Counted from the first letter of the stretch, positions 7,841 through 15,726 are shown. The stretch: 64,000 bases of DNA from Novosphingobium sp. KCTC 2891 (GCF_025938155.1 NZ_JAPCZG010000002.1:62001-126000), one strand, 5' to 3'. Translations and numbers: made by a program. The notes: generated by a model not told the origin, from the sequence alone.

Positions 7841-8287
7841 TTACTCCTCCTCGCCGGCGATCAGCGTGCGGTAGATCAGGCCGCCCAGAACACCGCCGAC
7901 CAGTGGTGCCACCCAGAAGATCCATAGCTGGTGCAGGGCAATGCCGCCTTCGACGAGTGCCGGCCCGGTGCTGCGTGCTGGGTTAACCGACGTGTTGGTG
8001 ACGGGGATTGAAATGAGGTGAATCAGAGTCAGGCACAGGCCGATCGCGATCGGTGCAAAGCCGACAGGCGCGCGTCGGTCGGTCGCGCCCATGATGACGA
8101 TCAGGAAGAAACCAGTCAGCAGCACTTCGATGACCATGCCGGATTGCAGACTGTATCCGCCCGGTGAATGCTCGCCGACACCGTTGCTGGCGACGCTGCC
8201 GGCAAAACCGGCCTTGCCGCTGGCGACCAGATAGAGCGTGAATGCGGCGAAGATGGCGCCAAACGCTTGTGCGATCCAGTAAGGGAC
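7841..8287 (-). pseudogene. aqpZ: Aquaporin Z C-terminal fragment
   Basis: The reading frame carries the second half of an AqpZ-type water channel. It runs from [15 protein letters not shown] (helix 4 region) through [13 protein letters not shown] and [20 protein letters not shown] to the second NPA box (NTSVNPARS) and the C-terminal [12 protein letters not shown]. Everything N-terminal to this, including the first NPA box, is missing. The frame upstream of about 8287 reads into unrelated sequence. With half the pore absent the product cannot form a channel. It looks like the residue of a deletion or recombination within the island. A complete aquaporin would be about 230-240 residues. Confidence 0.85.
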
Positions 8288-8351
8288 GGCGCATGTATTT
8301 CCACAAGTCTGAGTTGGAAGCTGCCTTCCACTCGGACGCGGCGTAACCGCG

Positions 8352-8388
8352 AAAAACAGCCCCACCGAGGGTTCGCTCGGCGGGGCTG
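8352..8388 (-). terminator. Minus-strand intrinsic terminator upstream of aquaporin fragment
   Basis: A 13-bp stem (CAGCCCCGCCGAG with CTCGGTGGGGCTG, one G-T pair) with a six-base loop is followed on the minus strand by TTTTT. It would stop transcription arriving from the right. The only thing upstream on that strand is a 33-codon open frame at 8422-8523, so the terminator probably belonged to a lost gene. Confidence 0.75.
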
Positions 8389-8428
8389 AAGCGTCCTGAT
8401 GGAGGGGGCGCAGCAGTCCTCTCACCAA

Positions 8429-8768
8429 ATCCGTCGGTTTTCAAGCGCCTTCAGTCTGCCAGCGATGCGGCTGCCGAATGCGAAGGAGCTTGTCTTTGAA
8501 ACTCGTTCAGATTCTGCCCTCATTTAATCCCGCTGCCAGGGTGCGGCAGTTCGAAGCTGTCGGCGGCGGTTAGCGCAGTGCCCCGAGCGCAACCGACTTA
8601 CAGCCCTGCACCGGGGGCGGATCGCTTATGACTACCGCCAGCACCTTGCCCGAACGCAGTCAGTCACGGATGTCAAATATGACCATAAGGTAACCAGAGC
8701 GTCACGCGGCGCATAATTCGATTGGCGCAATTTGCATGGCGGCAGTGTCTGCCATGGAGGATCATATC
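8429..8768. other. Gene-poor stretch beside aquaporin remnant
   Basis: About 340 bases with no convincing gene. It includes most of a 33-codon minus-strand frame (8422-8523, ending [10 protein letters not shown]) that could be the tail of a deleted gene. The right part presumably carries the promoter of the secreted Cys-repeat protein, but no clear consensus was found. Confidence 0.4.
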
Positions 8769-9080
8769 ATGCGCCAGAAGTTCGCGTTCGCCTTGCTCGC
8801 CCTTTCTGCCATTTCGCTACCCTTGTCTGCCAATGCGGCGGCATGCAAGGACAGCAAGGGGAAGTTTATCAAGTGCCCGCCCGCAGCTGCTGCGAAGCCG
8901 ACTGCAGCAGTTGCCGCGCCTAAGGCTGTCCCGTGTAAGAATGCCAAGGGCAGGTTCGTGAAATGCGCAGCTGCCCCCAAGGTGGCCGCTACTGCAACGC
9001 CCACTGCCAAGACGGCAACGGCGGCAGGTCCGAAGCAGGCTCCTTGCCGCGACGCGAAGGGCCGCTTTAAAAAGTGCTGA
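8769..9080 (+). CDS. Secreted protein with three C-x9-C repeats
   Basis: A 103-residue protein. Residues 1-24 form a signal peptide ending ANA-AA. The mature part has three near-identical 11-residue units, CKDSKGKFIKC (26-36), CKNAKGRFVKC (56-66) and CRDAKGRFKKC (93-103), separated by Ala/Pro/Thr/Lys-rich linkers. Each unit has two cysteines nine residues apart around a KG[KR]F core, suggesting three small disulphide loops on a flexible basic chain. GGAGG lies eight bases before the ATG. An in-frame ATG at 8736 would add residues ahead of the signal peptide and is rejected. The function is unknown. Confidence 0.75.
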   Translation: MRQKFAFALLALSAISLPLSANAAACKDSKGKFIKCPPAAAAKPTAAVAAPKAVPCKNAKGRFVKCAAAPKVAATATPTAKTATAAGPKQAPCRDAKGRFKKC

Positions 9081-9208
9081 TCCGCGCAGAGGGGAGTTGC
9101 GATCGGGTTACTGTTCCGCAGTTGCATCGCAGGCTGCTGTGGGAAACCCTTGACGACAGAGCTGCTGGACGTCAGCGCCATGCGTGGAAACAAGCCACGT
9201 CGTTTCCA

Positions 9209-9246
9209 CGAGACCCCGATTGCTCCGGTAGTCGGGGTCTCGTTTT
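9209..9246 (+). terminator. Intrinsic terminator for secreted Cys-repeat gene
   Basis: A perfect 11-bp stem (CGAGACCCCGA with TCGGGGTCTCG) with a 12-base loop is followed by TTTT on the plus strand. It lies 128 bases after the stop of the gene at 8769. Confidence 0.8.
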
Positions 9247-9434
9247 CGCAGCACCCCATTCTGATCCTACGAAGGCGATCGGTGCGGTGCCAGGAATGAC
9301 ATACAATGAGTTTAAAGCTATCGGTGGCATTGGGCAGTCTACTGCAAGCGGCCACTATACGGCGTCTGGCGACAGAATGAATGTTCGAGGCGTAAAATGA
9401 GGTGCAAGGCCACCAACTGATTGACGGCCCCCGC

Positions 9435-9462
9435 GACCTGGCGATCCACGAATCGCCAGGTC
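9435..9462 (-). terminator. Perfect hairpin downstream of the gene at 9492
   Basis: GACCTGGCGAT and ATCGCCAGGTC form a perfect 11-bp stem with a six-base loop, 29 bases beyond the stop of the minus-strand gene at 9492. There is no U-tract on either side. It may be a non-canonical terminator or an mRNA 3'-end stabiliser. Confidence 0.45.
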
Positions 9463-9491
9463 GGTAAAGCGCCGGCAGGCTCTGATGGCGA

Positions 9492-9851
9492 TCAGGTCTT
9501 GCTGAAGAGATTCTTCGCCATGCCCATCACGTCGTTCAGCGGATTTCCGTCGCCGTCCTGGTCGAGCTTGCTCAGAAAACCACTGGCTTCCGGGTGGTCC
9601 TGCATTAACTGGGCGAATTGTCCCAGGCTTCCTTCGCCGCCAAGGTGACCCACGATTTGCGTCAGGGTGCCGCTGTCGATGCCTGTCGATGCGGCAGCCG
9701 TCGTTACAGTGTCGCCGGGCTGAGGGTGTGCCACACCCAAGGCTGCCACCGCTTTCTCCGCAAGCGCAGGATCAATCCCTACTTTGGCCGCAAGATTGGC
9801 AATGTCGAAGTTGCTACCGACTTGCCCAAGGATTCCATCAAACATGCTCAT
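9492..9851 (-). CDS. DUF937-like small protein
   Basis: A 119-residue soluble protein (MSMFDGILGQVGSNFDIANLAAKVGIDPALAEKA..). It resembles the YidB/DUF937 type of small helical proteins built from Gly-rich helix pairs. Its C-terminal segment LDQDGDGNPLNDV looks like one EF-hand-type calcium loop (D-x-D-x-D-x-N). CAGGAG precedes the ATG. The function of this family is not established. It is followed on the same strand by a perfect hairpin and lies 26 bases downstream of mscL, so the two may be cotranscribed. Confidence 0.65.
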   Translation of the reverse strand: MSMFDGILGQVGSNFDIANLAAKVGIDPALAEKAVAALGVAHPQPGDTVTTAAASTGIDSGTLTQIVGHLGGEGSLGQFAQLMQDHPEASGFLSKLDQDGDGNPLNDVMGMAKNLFSKT

Positions 9852-9877
9852 ATCGGACTCCTGATTGTTTACAGTGC

Positions 9878-10303
9878 CTAAGCCTTCCGGCGCAGCTCGT
9901 CGCGAATTTCCGTCAGCAGCTGGGTTTCACTCGGCCCGGCAGCGGCTTCGGGAGCTTTGGGCATCAACCTGTTGGCAACGCGGACCATCAGGAAAATAAT
10001 GAACGCAAGAATGAGAAAGTTGAGCAGGACTGTTACGAATGCGCCCCATCCCAGAAGCGGGACGCCAGCTGCCTTCAATGCGGCGTAGTCAGTCAGCGCC
10101 CCATGGTAGCTTGCCGGGATTCCCCCCAGAACTACGAACTTGCTGGAAAAATCCAGTCCGCCGAAGATCGCACCTACGACCGGCATGATGATGTCATCGG
10201 TCAGGCTGGAAACGATCTTGCCAAACGCAGCCCCGATGATCACCGCGACGGCAAGGTCGAGAACATTTCCCTTCGCGATGAACGCTTTGAACTCACTCAG
10301 CAT
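9878..10303 (-). CDS. mscL: Large-conductance mechanosensitive channel
   Basis: MscL opens under membrane tension to release solutes during hypo-osmotic shock. The 141-residue protein has the family pattern: N-terminal amphipathic helix ([31 protein letters not shown]), TM1 pore helix, a periplasmic loop, TM2 (about 80-105) and a charged C-terminal bundle ([15 protein letters not shown]). I chose the ATG at 10303. The ATG at 10309 lies almost on the GGGAG ribosome site, and MscL proteins normally begin MLxEF. The gene is intact and is island cargo together with a ruined aquaporin gene and a ClC transporter. Confidence 0.95.
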   Translation of the reverse strand: MLSEFKAFIAKGNVLDLAVAVIIGAAFGKIVSSLTDDIIMPVVGAIFGGLDFSSKFVVLGGIPASYHGALTDYAALKAAGVPLLGWGAFVTVLLNFLILAFIIFLMVRVANRLMPKAPEAAAGPSETQLLTEIRDELRRKA

Positions 10304-10309
10304 GGGCAT

Positions 10310-10671
10310 ATCTCCCGTTATTCCCGCAGCAAGCTGGACGAAAAAGGGCCCATGTCAAGGCACGACGCTTTGTGTCACCAGTCGCCCCCGGCCGTGCTCC
10401 CGAACTGTCGAAAAGAACATGCGATCAGGTTGCGGGTGCGTGGGATCGGCCATGGTCAGCGCACTGCCTGACCCCCTCCTTGGCATCCGCTGTAATCATG
10501 AGGAATAAAGCCAATCATGGTAGTGGCGCAGGTCCACTATTGAAGATCATTAAATGCGACTTCAAACCCACTCCTCTCTGACCATATTTTGAAAAAGATC
10601 AAAGAAATCCCGGAGACCTCAAGATCAAAGATCGCTGGGAGATGGGTGAATTAGTTGATTCTTATGCGCCG
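10310..10671. other. Intergenic stretch between mscL and DUF4332 gene
   Basis: About 360 bases without a supportable gene. Positions 10530-10670 are markedly more AT-rich than the surroundings and contain two direct copies of AAGATCAAAGA near 10600 and 10620. The promoter of mscL should be here on the minus strand. No clear consensus was identified. Confidence 0.4.
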
Positions 10672-11079
10672 TTAGTAACTGATCGCTGGGGCGAGATTCT
10701 TTGCTTGATCGACCCACTTCTGCACTTGCGAGACCCCTGGGAGAGCGCGGGTCAGGCCCTTGGTCTCATTGACTTCCTTCATCTTTGTCGCAAGATTTTC
10801 CGCATTGCGGGCTGCAAGTTCCTTAACCGTGTCGACGCCTGCCGCTTCGAGCAATTCGGAATATTCTTCGCCGACCCCAGATATCCGCATCAGATCAGCC
10901 ATGTTGGTCCATTTTAGGAGCTGGCTGGCCGAGAAACCTGTTTTCTCTGCGGTTGCGTCGCGTCCCGTGCGACTGCCACATGCGTTCAACAGATCGTTGG
11001 TGGAAAAAACTCCCGCCGCCTGCAAGCGCTCCGCATATTTTGCGCCGATGCCTTCAATCTCAATGATTTTGTAGCTCAT
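10672..11079 (-). CDS. DUF4332 helix-hairpin-helix protein
   Basis: A 135-residue protein with two helix-hairpin-helix-like units. IEIEGIGAKYAERLQAAGVFSTNDLL occupies residues 6-31. LMRISGVGEEYSELLEAAGVDTVKEL occupies about residues 62-87. This is the layout of DUF4332 proteins, related to the HhH domains that bind DNA backbone in RuvA and polymerases. GGGAGGAG lies eight bases before the ATG at 11079. The biological role of the family is unknown, and DNA binding is inferred from the fold only. Confidence 0.85.
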   Translation of the reverse strand: MSYKIIEIEGIGAKYAERLQAAGVFSTNDLLNACGSRTGRDATAEKTGFSASQLLKWTNMADLMRISGVGEEYSELLEAAGVDTVKELAARNAENLATKMKEVNETKGLTRALPGVSQVQKWVDQAKNLAPAISY

Positions 11080-11516
11080 TCCGGCTCCTCCCGCTTGGAA
11101 TCACACCGCAGTGCATGGGTGGCGTCCGAAGGATGGCATTGTTCAAAACCCATCACAAGATGATGCGGTCGTTGCTCTGGGTATTCGTGCTGGACGAGAT
11201 AGCGTTGCCATCCCACAGGCGGCCTCTGCTGTTGAACGCAACCTGTGGCGTATCCTGTTGGCGCGGCCACGGCGCACATGCGAGGTGACCAACGGTCAGG
11301 CCCAAGAAGGCGGACGTATCTGTCCGCGGGGTGCAGAAATTCCGGTGGAACAGGCGCTTGACGCGATACACGAAATGTATAGGCTATGGATATATGGCCG
11401 CGACGTCGCTTCCGCACAGCGACGGTAAGAATCGGCAGGCGTTGCCCCTTTTTGCATCACGGTAGGCGAAGGCTGAGATCATTAGTTTAGCCGATTATTA
11501 ACTTTCGGCATAGACA
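11080..11516. other. Intergenic stretch upstream of sciP-like gene
   Basis: About 440 bases. Open frames exist on both strands (for example 11111-11428 plus) but none has a ribosome site or recognisable sequence. The last 60 bases are AT-rich and presumably hold the sciP-like promoter. Confidence 0.4.
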
Positions 11517-11825
11517 ATGCGTCACATGCTAGAGAACCAGAGAATCCGCCCCACGTCGGTGATCGGTCCCTTGGGCGAGCCGCTGACACTCGAAAGCCTC
11601 CCTCCTGGCGAGACGCGACGATGGGTGGTGCGCCGCAAGGCGGAAGTGGTCGCGGCGGTTAAAGGCGGACTTCTAACAATTGAAGAGGCGTGTGAACGAT
11701 ATAGCCTCACGCTTGAAGAATACGTCGCCTGGGAGCGGGCAGTGGACCGTTCCGGCATGCAAGGCCTGAGAGTTACCCGTTTGCAGCACTACCGTGACTT
11801 GCATAAGCGGCAGCTTAAGTATTGA
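11517..11825 (+). CDS. sciP: SciP-like CtrA inhibitor (DUF1153)
   Basis: A 102-residue protein with the full DUF1153 pattern: SVIGPLGEPLTLESLPPGETRRWVVRRKAEVVAAVKGGLLTIEEACERY, then SLTLEEYVAWERAVDRSGMQGLRVTRLQHYR. In Caulobacter, SciP binds the cell-cycle regulator CtrA, and blocks its activation of promoters. The HTH region around GGLLTIEEACERYSLTLEEY is intact. The ATG at 11526 (MLENQR) is an alternative start. The gene is inside the mobile island, so it is probably a second copy besides a chromosomal sciP. It may let the element influence host cell-cycle transcription, which is inference. Confidence 0.85.
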   Translation: MRHMLENQRIRPTSVIGPLGEPLTLESLPPGETRRWVVRRKAEVVAAVKGGLLTIEEACERYSLTLEEYVAWERAVDRSGMQGLRVTRLQHYRDLHKRQLKY

Positions 11826-12035
11826 AGCCGTCCGAATCGTCCCAGGTCTATTCTTAGCGCCTCGGGAATGTGATCATTGGGCTGCATCGGTTCTGTCTTG
11901 CGAGTGCAACGAGGGCCGCGATTTCTAGGCCATAAAATTACAGCGCTCCTTCAGCCACGTGCAGTTCGACGTCCCTGGGCGGGCGATGCCTGAGTAGATC
12001 AGGCGGAAGCGCAGGTCGGCCGGTGCCTGGTCGAG

Positions 12036-12431
12036 ATGTGGGCTGCCGTTCTTGACGCCCCCGCCAGCCTGAACAGCACAAGGGTATATGTCGCGGAGAA
12101 CACGGGTGAGATGGGCTTCGGGGCGTGTGGCGACCAGCGTGACGATGCGCTGCGAGAGCGCGGCTTCGCAGGTGAGATCGGCGCGATCTACATCCTTCGC
12201 TCGCAACAAGGGGCTGGCGTGGGTCGCGCTCTCATGAGCCTGATGGCACACGATCTGGCGGCACGGCTGATGCCGGGTGCGAGCCTCTGGGTGCTGCGCG
12301 AGAATGTGGGAGCGCGCGGCTTCTATAAGGGGTTGGGCGGCGCGATCATCTTCGAGAAGGAAGTCGCGAAAGGCGATGCGACCTTGCACGAGGTAGCATA
12401 TGGTTGGCCGGACCTTGCCCACCTATTCTGA
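12036..12431 (+). pseudogene. GNAT acetyltransferase, N-terminally truncated
   Basis: A frame of 131 codons carries the C-terminal two thirds of a GNAT N-acetyltransferase. VYVAENTGEMGFGACGDQRD leads to EIGAIYILRSQQGAGVGRALM (acetyl-CoA loop Q-x-x-G-x-G), then WVLRENVGARGFYKGLGG and LHEVAYGWPDL. Relatives have about 45 more N-terminal residues with the first strand and helices. Upstream, other frames contain stops and no good match, so the gene has probably lost its start. A ribosome site before 12036 is not evident. Some activity from an internal start cannot be ruled out. Confidence 0.7.
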
Positions 12432-12480
12432 CCGAAATGCCTTTCCCGATGGGGTGGTGGCTTGGGAAGGACTGCCCAGC

Positions 12481-13200
12481 CTAGCGGGACGGCACTTCAT
12501 AAACCGCCGCCCCCTCCTGCAACTCCGGCACGCGAGCGACAACGCTGCCCTCCGGGGTCACGATCGCGGTGCATCCATAGCTCACAAGATTGCCTGACGT
12601 GCCGGTCACGTCGGACGATGCCACCCAACAGCCCGTTTGGCGCGCGCGGTCGATCAGGTTTGCCAGACTCTTCTCCCGCCAGCGATCGGCCGTCGCCAAA
12701 GGGAGCATATTGTTCAAAGGATAGAGGATTACTCGCGCTGCCTGGTCGGCGATGCGCTGCGCCGGGCCGGGGTGGTTGGCGTCGTTGCAGATGTTCACAC
12801 CATACCGGAAACCCGACCGCAGGAACGTGGGGAAGTCGCCGCCGGCGATCACCCCCGGCTCGTTCGGGTGCGCCTTGGCATATCGGCCCACAACCCGACC
12901 TGCTTCGATGATGATCGCGCTGTTGAAGATCTGTCCGTCAACAATGTCGAATGCTCCAACCACTAGCACCGAGTGAAATGCCGCCACCCGCTTACACAAG
13001 GAATCGATCGCCGAGGCGGCTAGGCTAGCGCGCGAGTTGATCGTCTCTGGGTCGTAGGAGTGACCGAGTAGGTAAGCCTCTGGGAAGAGGGTGAGACTGA
13101 CGCCTTGCTCGTCCGCCCATCGGAGTCGTTGCACGATCGCGTCACCGGCACGGTGCGCGTTATCTGAGATGTTGGAGCATTGAACGACAGCGATACGCAT
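12481..13200 (-). CDS. Carbon-nitrogen hydrolase (nitrilase superfamily)
   Basis: A 239-residue enzyme with the nitrilase Glu-Lys-Cys triad. Glu lies in LFPEAYLLGHS (about residue 41), Lys in RYAKAHPNEPG (about 107) and Cys in GVNICNDANHPG (about 138). Members cleave amides or nitriles of small molecules, and some are N-carbamoyl or omega-amidases. The substrate here is not deducible. The ATG at 13200 (MRIAVVQCS) is preferred to a TTG seven codons upstream because family proteins begin at this strand. The gene lies on the island and converges on the GNAT remnant. Confidence 0.86.
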   Translation of the reverse strand: MRIAVVQCSNISDNAHRAGDAIVQRLRWADEQGVSLTLFPEAYLLGHSYDPETINSRASLAASAIDSLCKRVAAFHSVLVVGAFDIVDGQIFNSAIIIEAGRVVGRYAKAHPNEPGVIAGGDFPTFLRSGFRYGVNICNDANHPGPAQRIADQAARVILYPLNNMLPLATADRWREKSLANLIDRARQTGCWVASSDVTGTSGNLVSYGCTAIVTPEGSVVARVPELQEGAAVYEVPSR

Positions 13201-13309
13201 GACCGACAGATTACCCCTCAATCAGCCTTTCCCGAAAGGGAACGTGGAGCGGGAAGCCGGCACCGCCAATCGCGCTGACGTCCACATGTCCTACTGCACA
13301 AGACATCAT

Positions 13310-13365
13310 TGACCCGGATGCTGCCTATCCGCCGGGCTCCCGGAATCGAAGGGACATTCCGATAG
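13310..13365. repeat. 56-bp direct repeat, copy 1, upstream of ClC gene
   Basis: This copy matches 14874-14929 at 54 of 56 positions. It contains a short internal inverted repeat (GGAAT/ATTCC). An ATGTCCTA octamer lies 16 bases upstream of this copy and 17 bases upstream of the other. The two copies bracket the ClC gene in direct orientation. Confidence 0.88.
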
Positions 13366-13435
13366 TCGACCCTTGAGAGTCACGTTGCCTGACGTGCTCT
13401 TGCGCGGTTTGCCCGTCGAAGCCTAAGGCGCAGGG

Positions 13436-14725
13436 ATGCCCAACCAACTTCGCAACCGGCTGACCGGCAAGCATATTGCTGCTGTTCACAATCGCATGGC
13501 CGCCGTGGTCGGTGCAGTTGCGCTGGGGTTGGCGGCCATCGCATTTGCCCGGATTGGCGAGATGGCGCAGAAGCTGTTCCTGACGCTCGTGACGATCTCG
13601 CCGTATGCGCCGTTCGTCATCACGCCCGCCGTTTTTGCCGCTGTGGTTCATGTCACGCGGCGCTCCTTCCCGGCGGCGCGCGGATCGGGCATTCCTCAGG
13701 TCATGGCCGCCACCCACAATCCCGAGCGGCAGGCGACGGGGGATTTGCTGTCGCTGAAAACCGCATGGGCCAAGCTGATCGGCACCGTCGCCATGCTGAT
13801 GGCAGGCGGTTCAGTGGGCCGCGAAGGGCCGACGGTGCAGATCAGCGCTGCGCTCATGGTCGCGGTCCATCGCTGGTTGCGCGTGCCGGTCACGGCGGGC
13901 GTGATCATTGCCGGCGGTGCTGCGGGCGTCGCCGCAGCCTTCAACACACCGCTTGCAGGCGTCGCCTTTGCGATCGAGGAACTGGCGGCGGCCTTCGAGC
14001 AGAAGGTCGCGGTCATGGTCATGGCCGCGGTGATGATTTCGGGCCTGGTCAGTCTGGGGCTGGCGGGGGACTACGTCTATTTCGGTGCCATGGATGGGGC
14101 CCTGCCGCTCCATGTCATGTTCGTGGCTGCGCCTCTGGCTGGGGTTCTCGGCGGCATTTTGGGCGGGCTCTTCTCACGCAGCCTGATCGCCATGACGCGG
14201 CCGGACGCGCCTTGGCTGATGCGTCTCCGGTCCCGTCCGGTCGTGCTGGCGGCATTGTGCGGCTTGGTCGTTGCGCTGACCGGCTGGTCCATGAACGGGT
14301 TGAGCTGGGGCACCGGCTACGAAACCACCAAGACGCTTCTGGAGGGGCACAGCGCATCGCTCATCTTTGGTCCGGCGAAGTTTGTCGCGACGTTGGCGAC
14401 GGCGCTGAGCGGTGCGCCGGGCGGCATATTCGCGCCCTCGCTGTCGGTGGGAGCCGGCCTCGGCCAGTTGATCTCGACCGCCTTTCCGAACAGCCCCGCA
14501 GGCGCAATCGTGTTGCTGGGCATGGTTGGATATTTCACGGGTGTGGTGCGCGCGCCCATGACGGCGGTCATCATCATGATGGAGATGACTGCGGACCGGA
14601 CCATGGTCCTGCCGCTGTTCGCAACGGCGTTGATCGCAGATGCAGTCAGCGCGGCGATCTGTCAGCCCAAGCTCTATCACGCGCTTTCGAGCCAATTTTA
14701 TTCCAAGGCCACGCAAGAGACGTAA
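13436..14725 (+). CDS. ClC-family chloride channel/antiporter
   Basis: A 429-residue integral membrane protein with the ClC selectivity-filter motifs in order: GSGIP (about residue 82), GREGPTVQ (about 127), GGIFAPSL (about 331). The gating glutamate in GREGP and a second glutamate pair in AIEELAAAF are both present. This favours a proton-coupled exchanger over a passive channel, by analogy with CLC-ec1. The fluoride-specific subfamily motifs are not seen. The ATG at 13436 follows AGGCGCAGGG. The gene is bracketed by near-identical 56-bp direct repeats, suggesting it arrived as a unit. Confidence 0.92.
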   Translation: MPNQLRNRLTGKHIAAVHNRMAAVVGAVALGLAAIAFARIGEMAQKLFLTLVTISPYAPFVITPAVFAAVVHVTRRSFPAARGSGIPQVMAATHNPERQATGDLLSLKTAWAKLIGTVAMLMAGGSVGREGPTVQISAALMVAVHRWLRVPVTAGVIIAGGAAGVAAAFNTPLAGVAFAIEELAAAFEQKVAVMVMAAVMISGLVSLGLAGDYVYFGAMDGALPLHVMFVAAPLAGVLGGILGGLFSRSLIAMTRPDAPWLMRLRSRPVVLAALCGLVVALTGWSMNGLSWGTGYETTKTLLEGHSASLIFGPAKFVATLATALSGAPGGIFAPSLSVGAGLGQLISTAFPNSPAGAIVLLGMVGYFTGVVRAPMTAVIIMMEMTADRTMVLPLFATALIADAVSAAICQPKLYHALSSQFYSKATQET

Positions 14726-15126
14726 CCTCCTTCTGGGCCGGCCGCATAGCCAGCCAGCGGGGTATTGGAAGCGCTGTCGAACGCGCGCTTGCCGTTGTTG
14801 CTTCGGAGTCCCGACTGCCAGCGCACGCGCACGCCCTGCACGACATGGATGTCCTAGAATAGGAAGCTGCAAGTGACCCGGATGCCGCCTATCCGCCGGG
14901 CTCCCGGAATCGAAGGGATATTCCGATAGCGCCGATGGGGAGGCAGGTGTGCCTGCTTGCGTTCGATGACACAGCATGGCGCCAGCACTGATGTCAAGCG
15001 CTTCCCCACGTCGCCACCGACCTGAATAAGTTTCTCAAAATCATTCGATTTCATCAATATGAAACCGCCCCCCTTTGACCTGCATCGCAAGCGCTATAGG
15101 GTGCACGGCACTTGAATGGGGGTCTG
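14726..15126. other. Intergenic stretch downstream of ClC gene
   Basis: About 400 bases holding the second 56-bp repeat (14874-14929), a CCTAgaaTAGG palindrome near 14853, and a possible promoter region ending in TTGACC..TATAGG near 15075-15100 that would serve the restriction-enzyme stump. No gene was seen. Confidence 0.5.
14874..14929. repeat. 56-bp direct repeat, copy 2, downstream of ClC gene
   Basis: This is the second copy of the repeat at 13310-13365, in the same orientation, differing at two positions. It lies 148 bases after the ClC stop. Start-to-start spacing of the two copies is 1564 bases. Confidence 0.88.
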
Positions 15127-15726
15127 ATGTCCACGCCGCTTCGCACGCTTCTCGCGCAATTCCGCGACTCTTCTCGCACGGAGCGTGAAAAGGGAACCTA
15201 CTTCGAGCGGCTGGCCGTGGCGTTCCTCAAGAACGACCCTGGCATGACGCAGGAGTATGAAGGCGCCTGGATGTTCGGCGACTGGGCCAAGGCTCATGGA
15301 CTGACTGCTTCCGACATCGGGATCGACGCCGTCGCCAAGATCCGCGGCGAGGATGCGTTCTGTGCGGTGCAGTGCAAGTTCTACGCCGAAGGCTACCACA
15401 TCCAGAAGAAGGACATCGATAGCTTCCTCAGTTCGTCCCAGCAGAAGCACTTCGCGCGCGGGCTGATCATCGAGACGACCGGAGCACCGTGGAGTTCGAA
15501 CGCCGAGGCGCTGCTCGACGATCTCAACATCACCACCATCGGTCTGGAACGCCTGGAGGCCAGCCCGATCGACTGGAGCGCATGGTTCCAGCGCGAAGAA
15601 GTCAAGTTAGCGGCCCCCAAGCAGCTCCGCCCGCATCAGGTCGAAGCACTGGCAGCTGTCGAGACTGGGCTGGCCGATTGGGGTGGGCTCGCCCCCGATC
15701 CAGCACGCTTTACGCCTGTGATTTAG
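15127..15726 (+). pseudogene. Type ISP restriction enzyme, N-terminal nuclease stump
   Basis: The 199-residue product matches the start of single-chain type ISP (LlaGI-like) restriction-modification proteins. It begins STPLRTLLAQFRDSSRTEREKGTYFERL. A Mrr-like PD-(D/E)xK nuclease follows, with GIDAVA (Asp) and AVQCKFY (Gln-x-Lys). It ends with the first helicase residues LRPHQVEALAAVETGLAD, after which the sequence diverges and stops. Complete proteins exceed 1500 residues, with helicase, methyltransferase and target-recognition domains, all missing here. The break is about 150 bases from the island's right border. An in-frame start at 15112 is less likely than the ATG at 15127. The nuclease residues look intact. 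Confidence 0.82.

Larger units (their letters stand above)
9081..9491. other. Intergenic stretch with two hairpins
   Basis: About 410 bases between two convergent genes. It contains the terminator at 9209-9246 and a perfect 11-bp hairpin at 9435-9462. Open frames across it are short, lack ribosome sites and show no recognisable protein. Confidence 0.5.

Noticed and set aside
9074..9400. 108-codon plus-strand frame downstream of the Cys-repeat gene
   Set aside because: It runs through an obvious intrinsic terminator hairpin and has no protein-like sequence.
11111..11428. 105-codon plus-strand frame between the DUF4332 and sciP-like genes
   Set aside because: There is no ribosome site, no recognisable similarity, and an equally long frame on the opposite strand. 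Coding cannot be supported.
11925..12422. 165-codon minus-strand frame opposite the GNAT remnant
   Set aside because: The plus strand encodes clear GNAT motifs. The minus frame has none.
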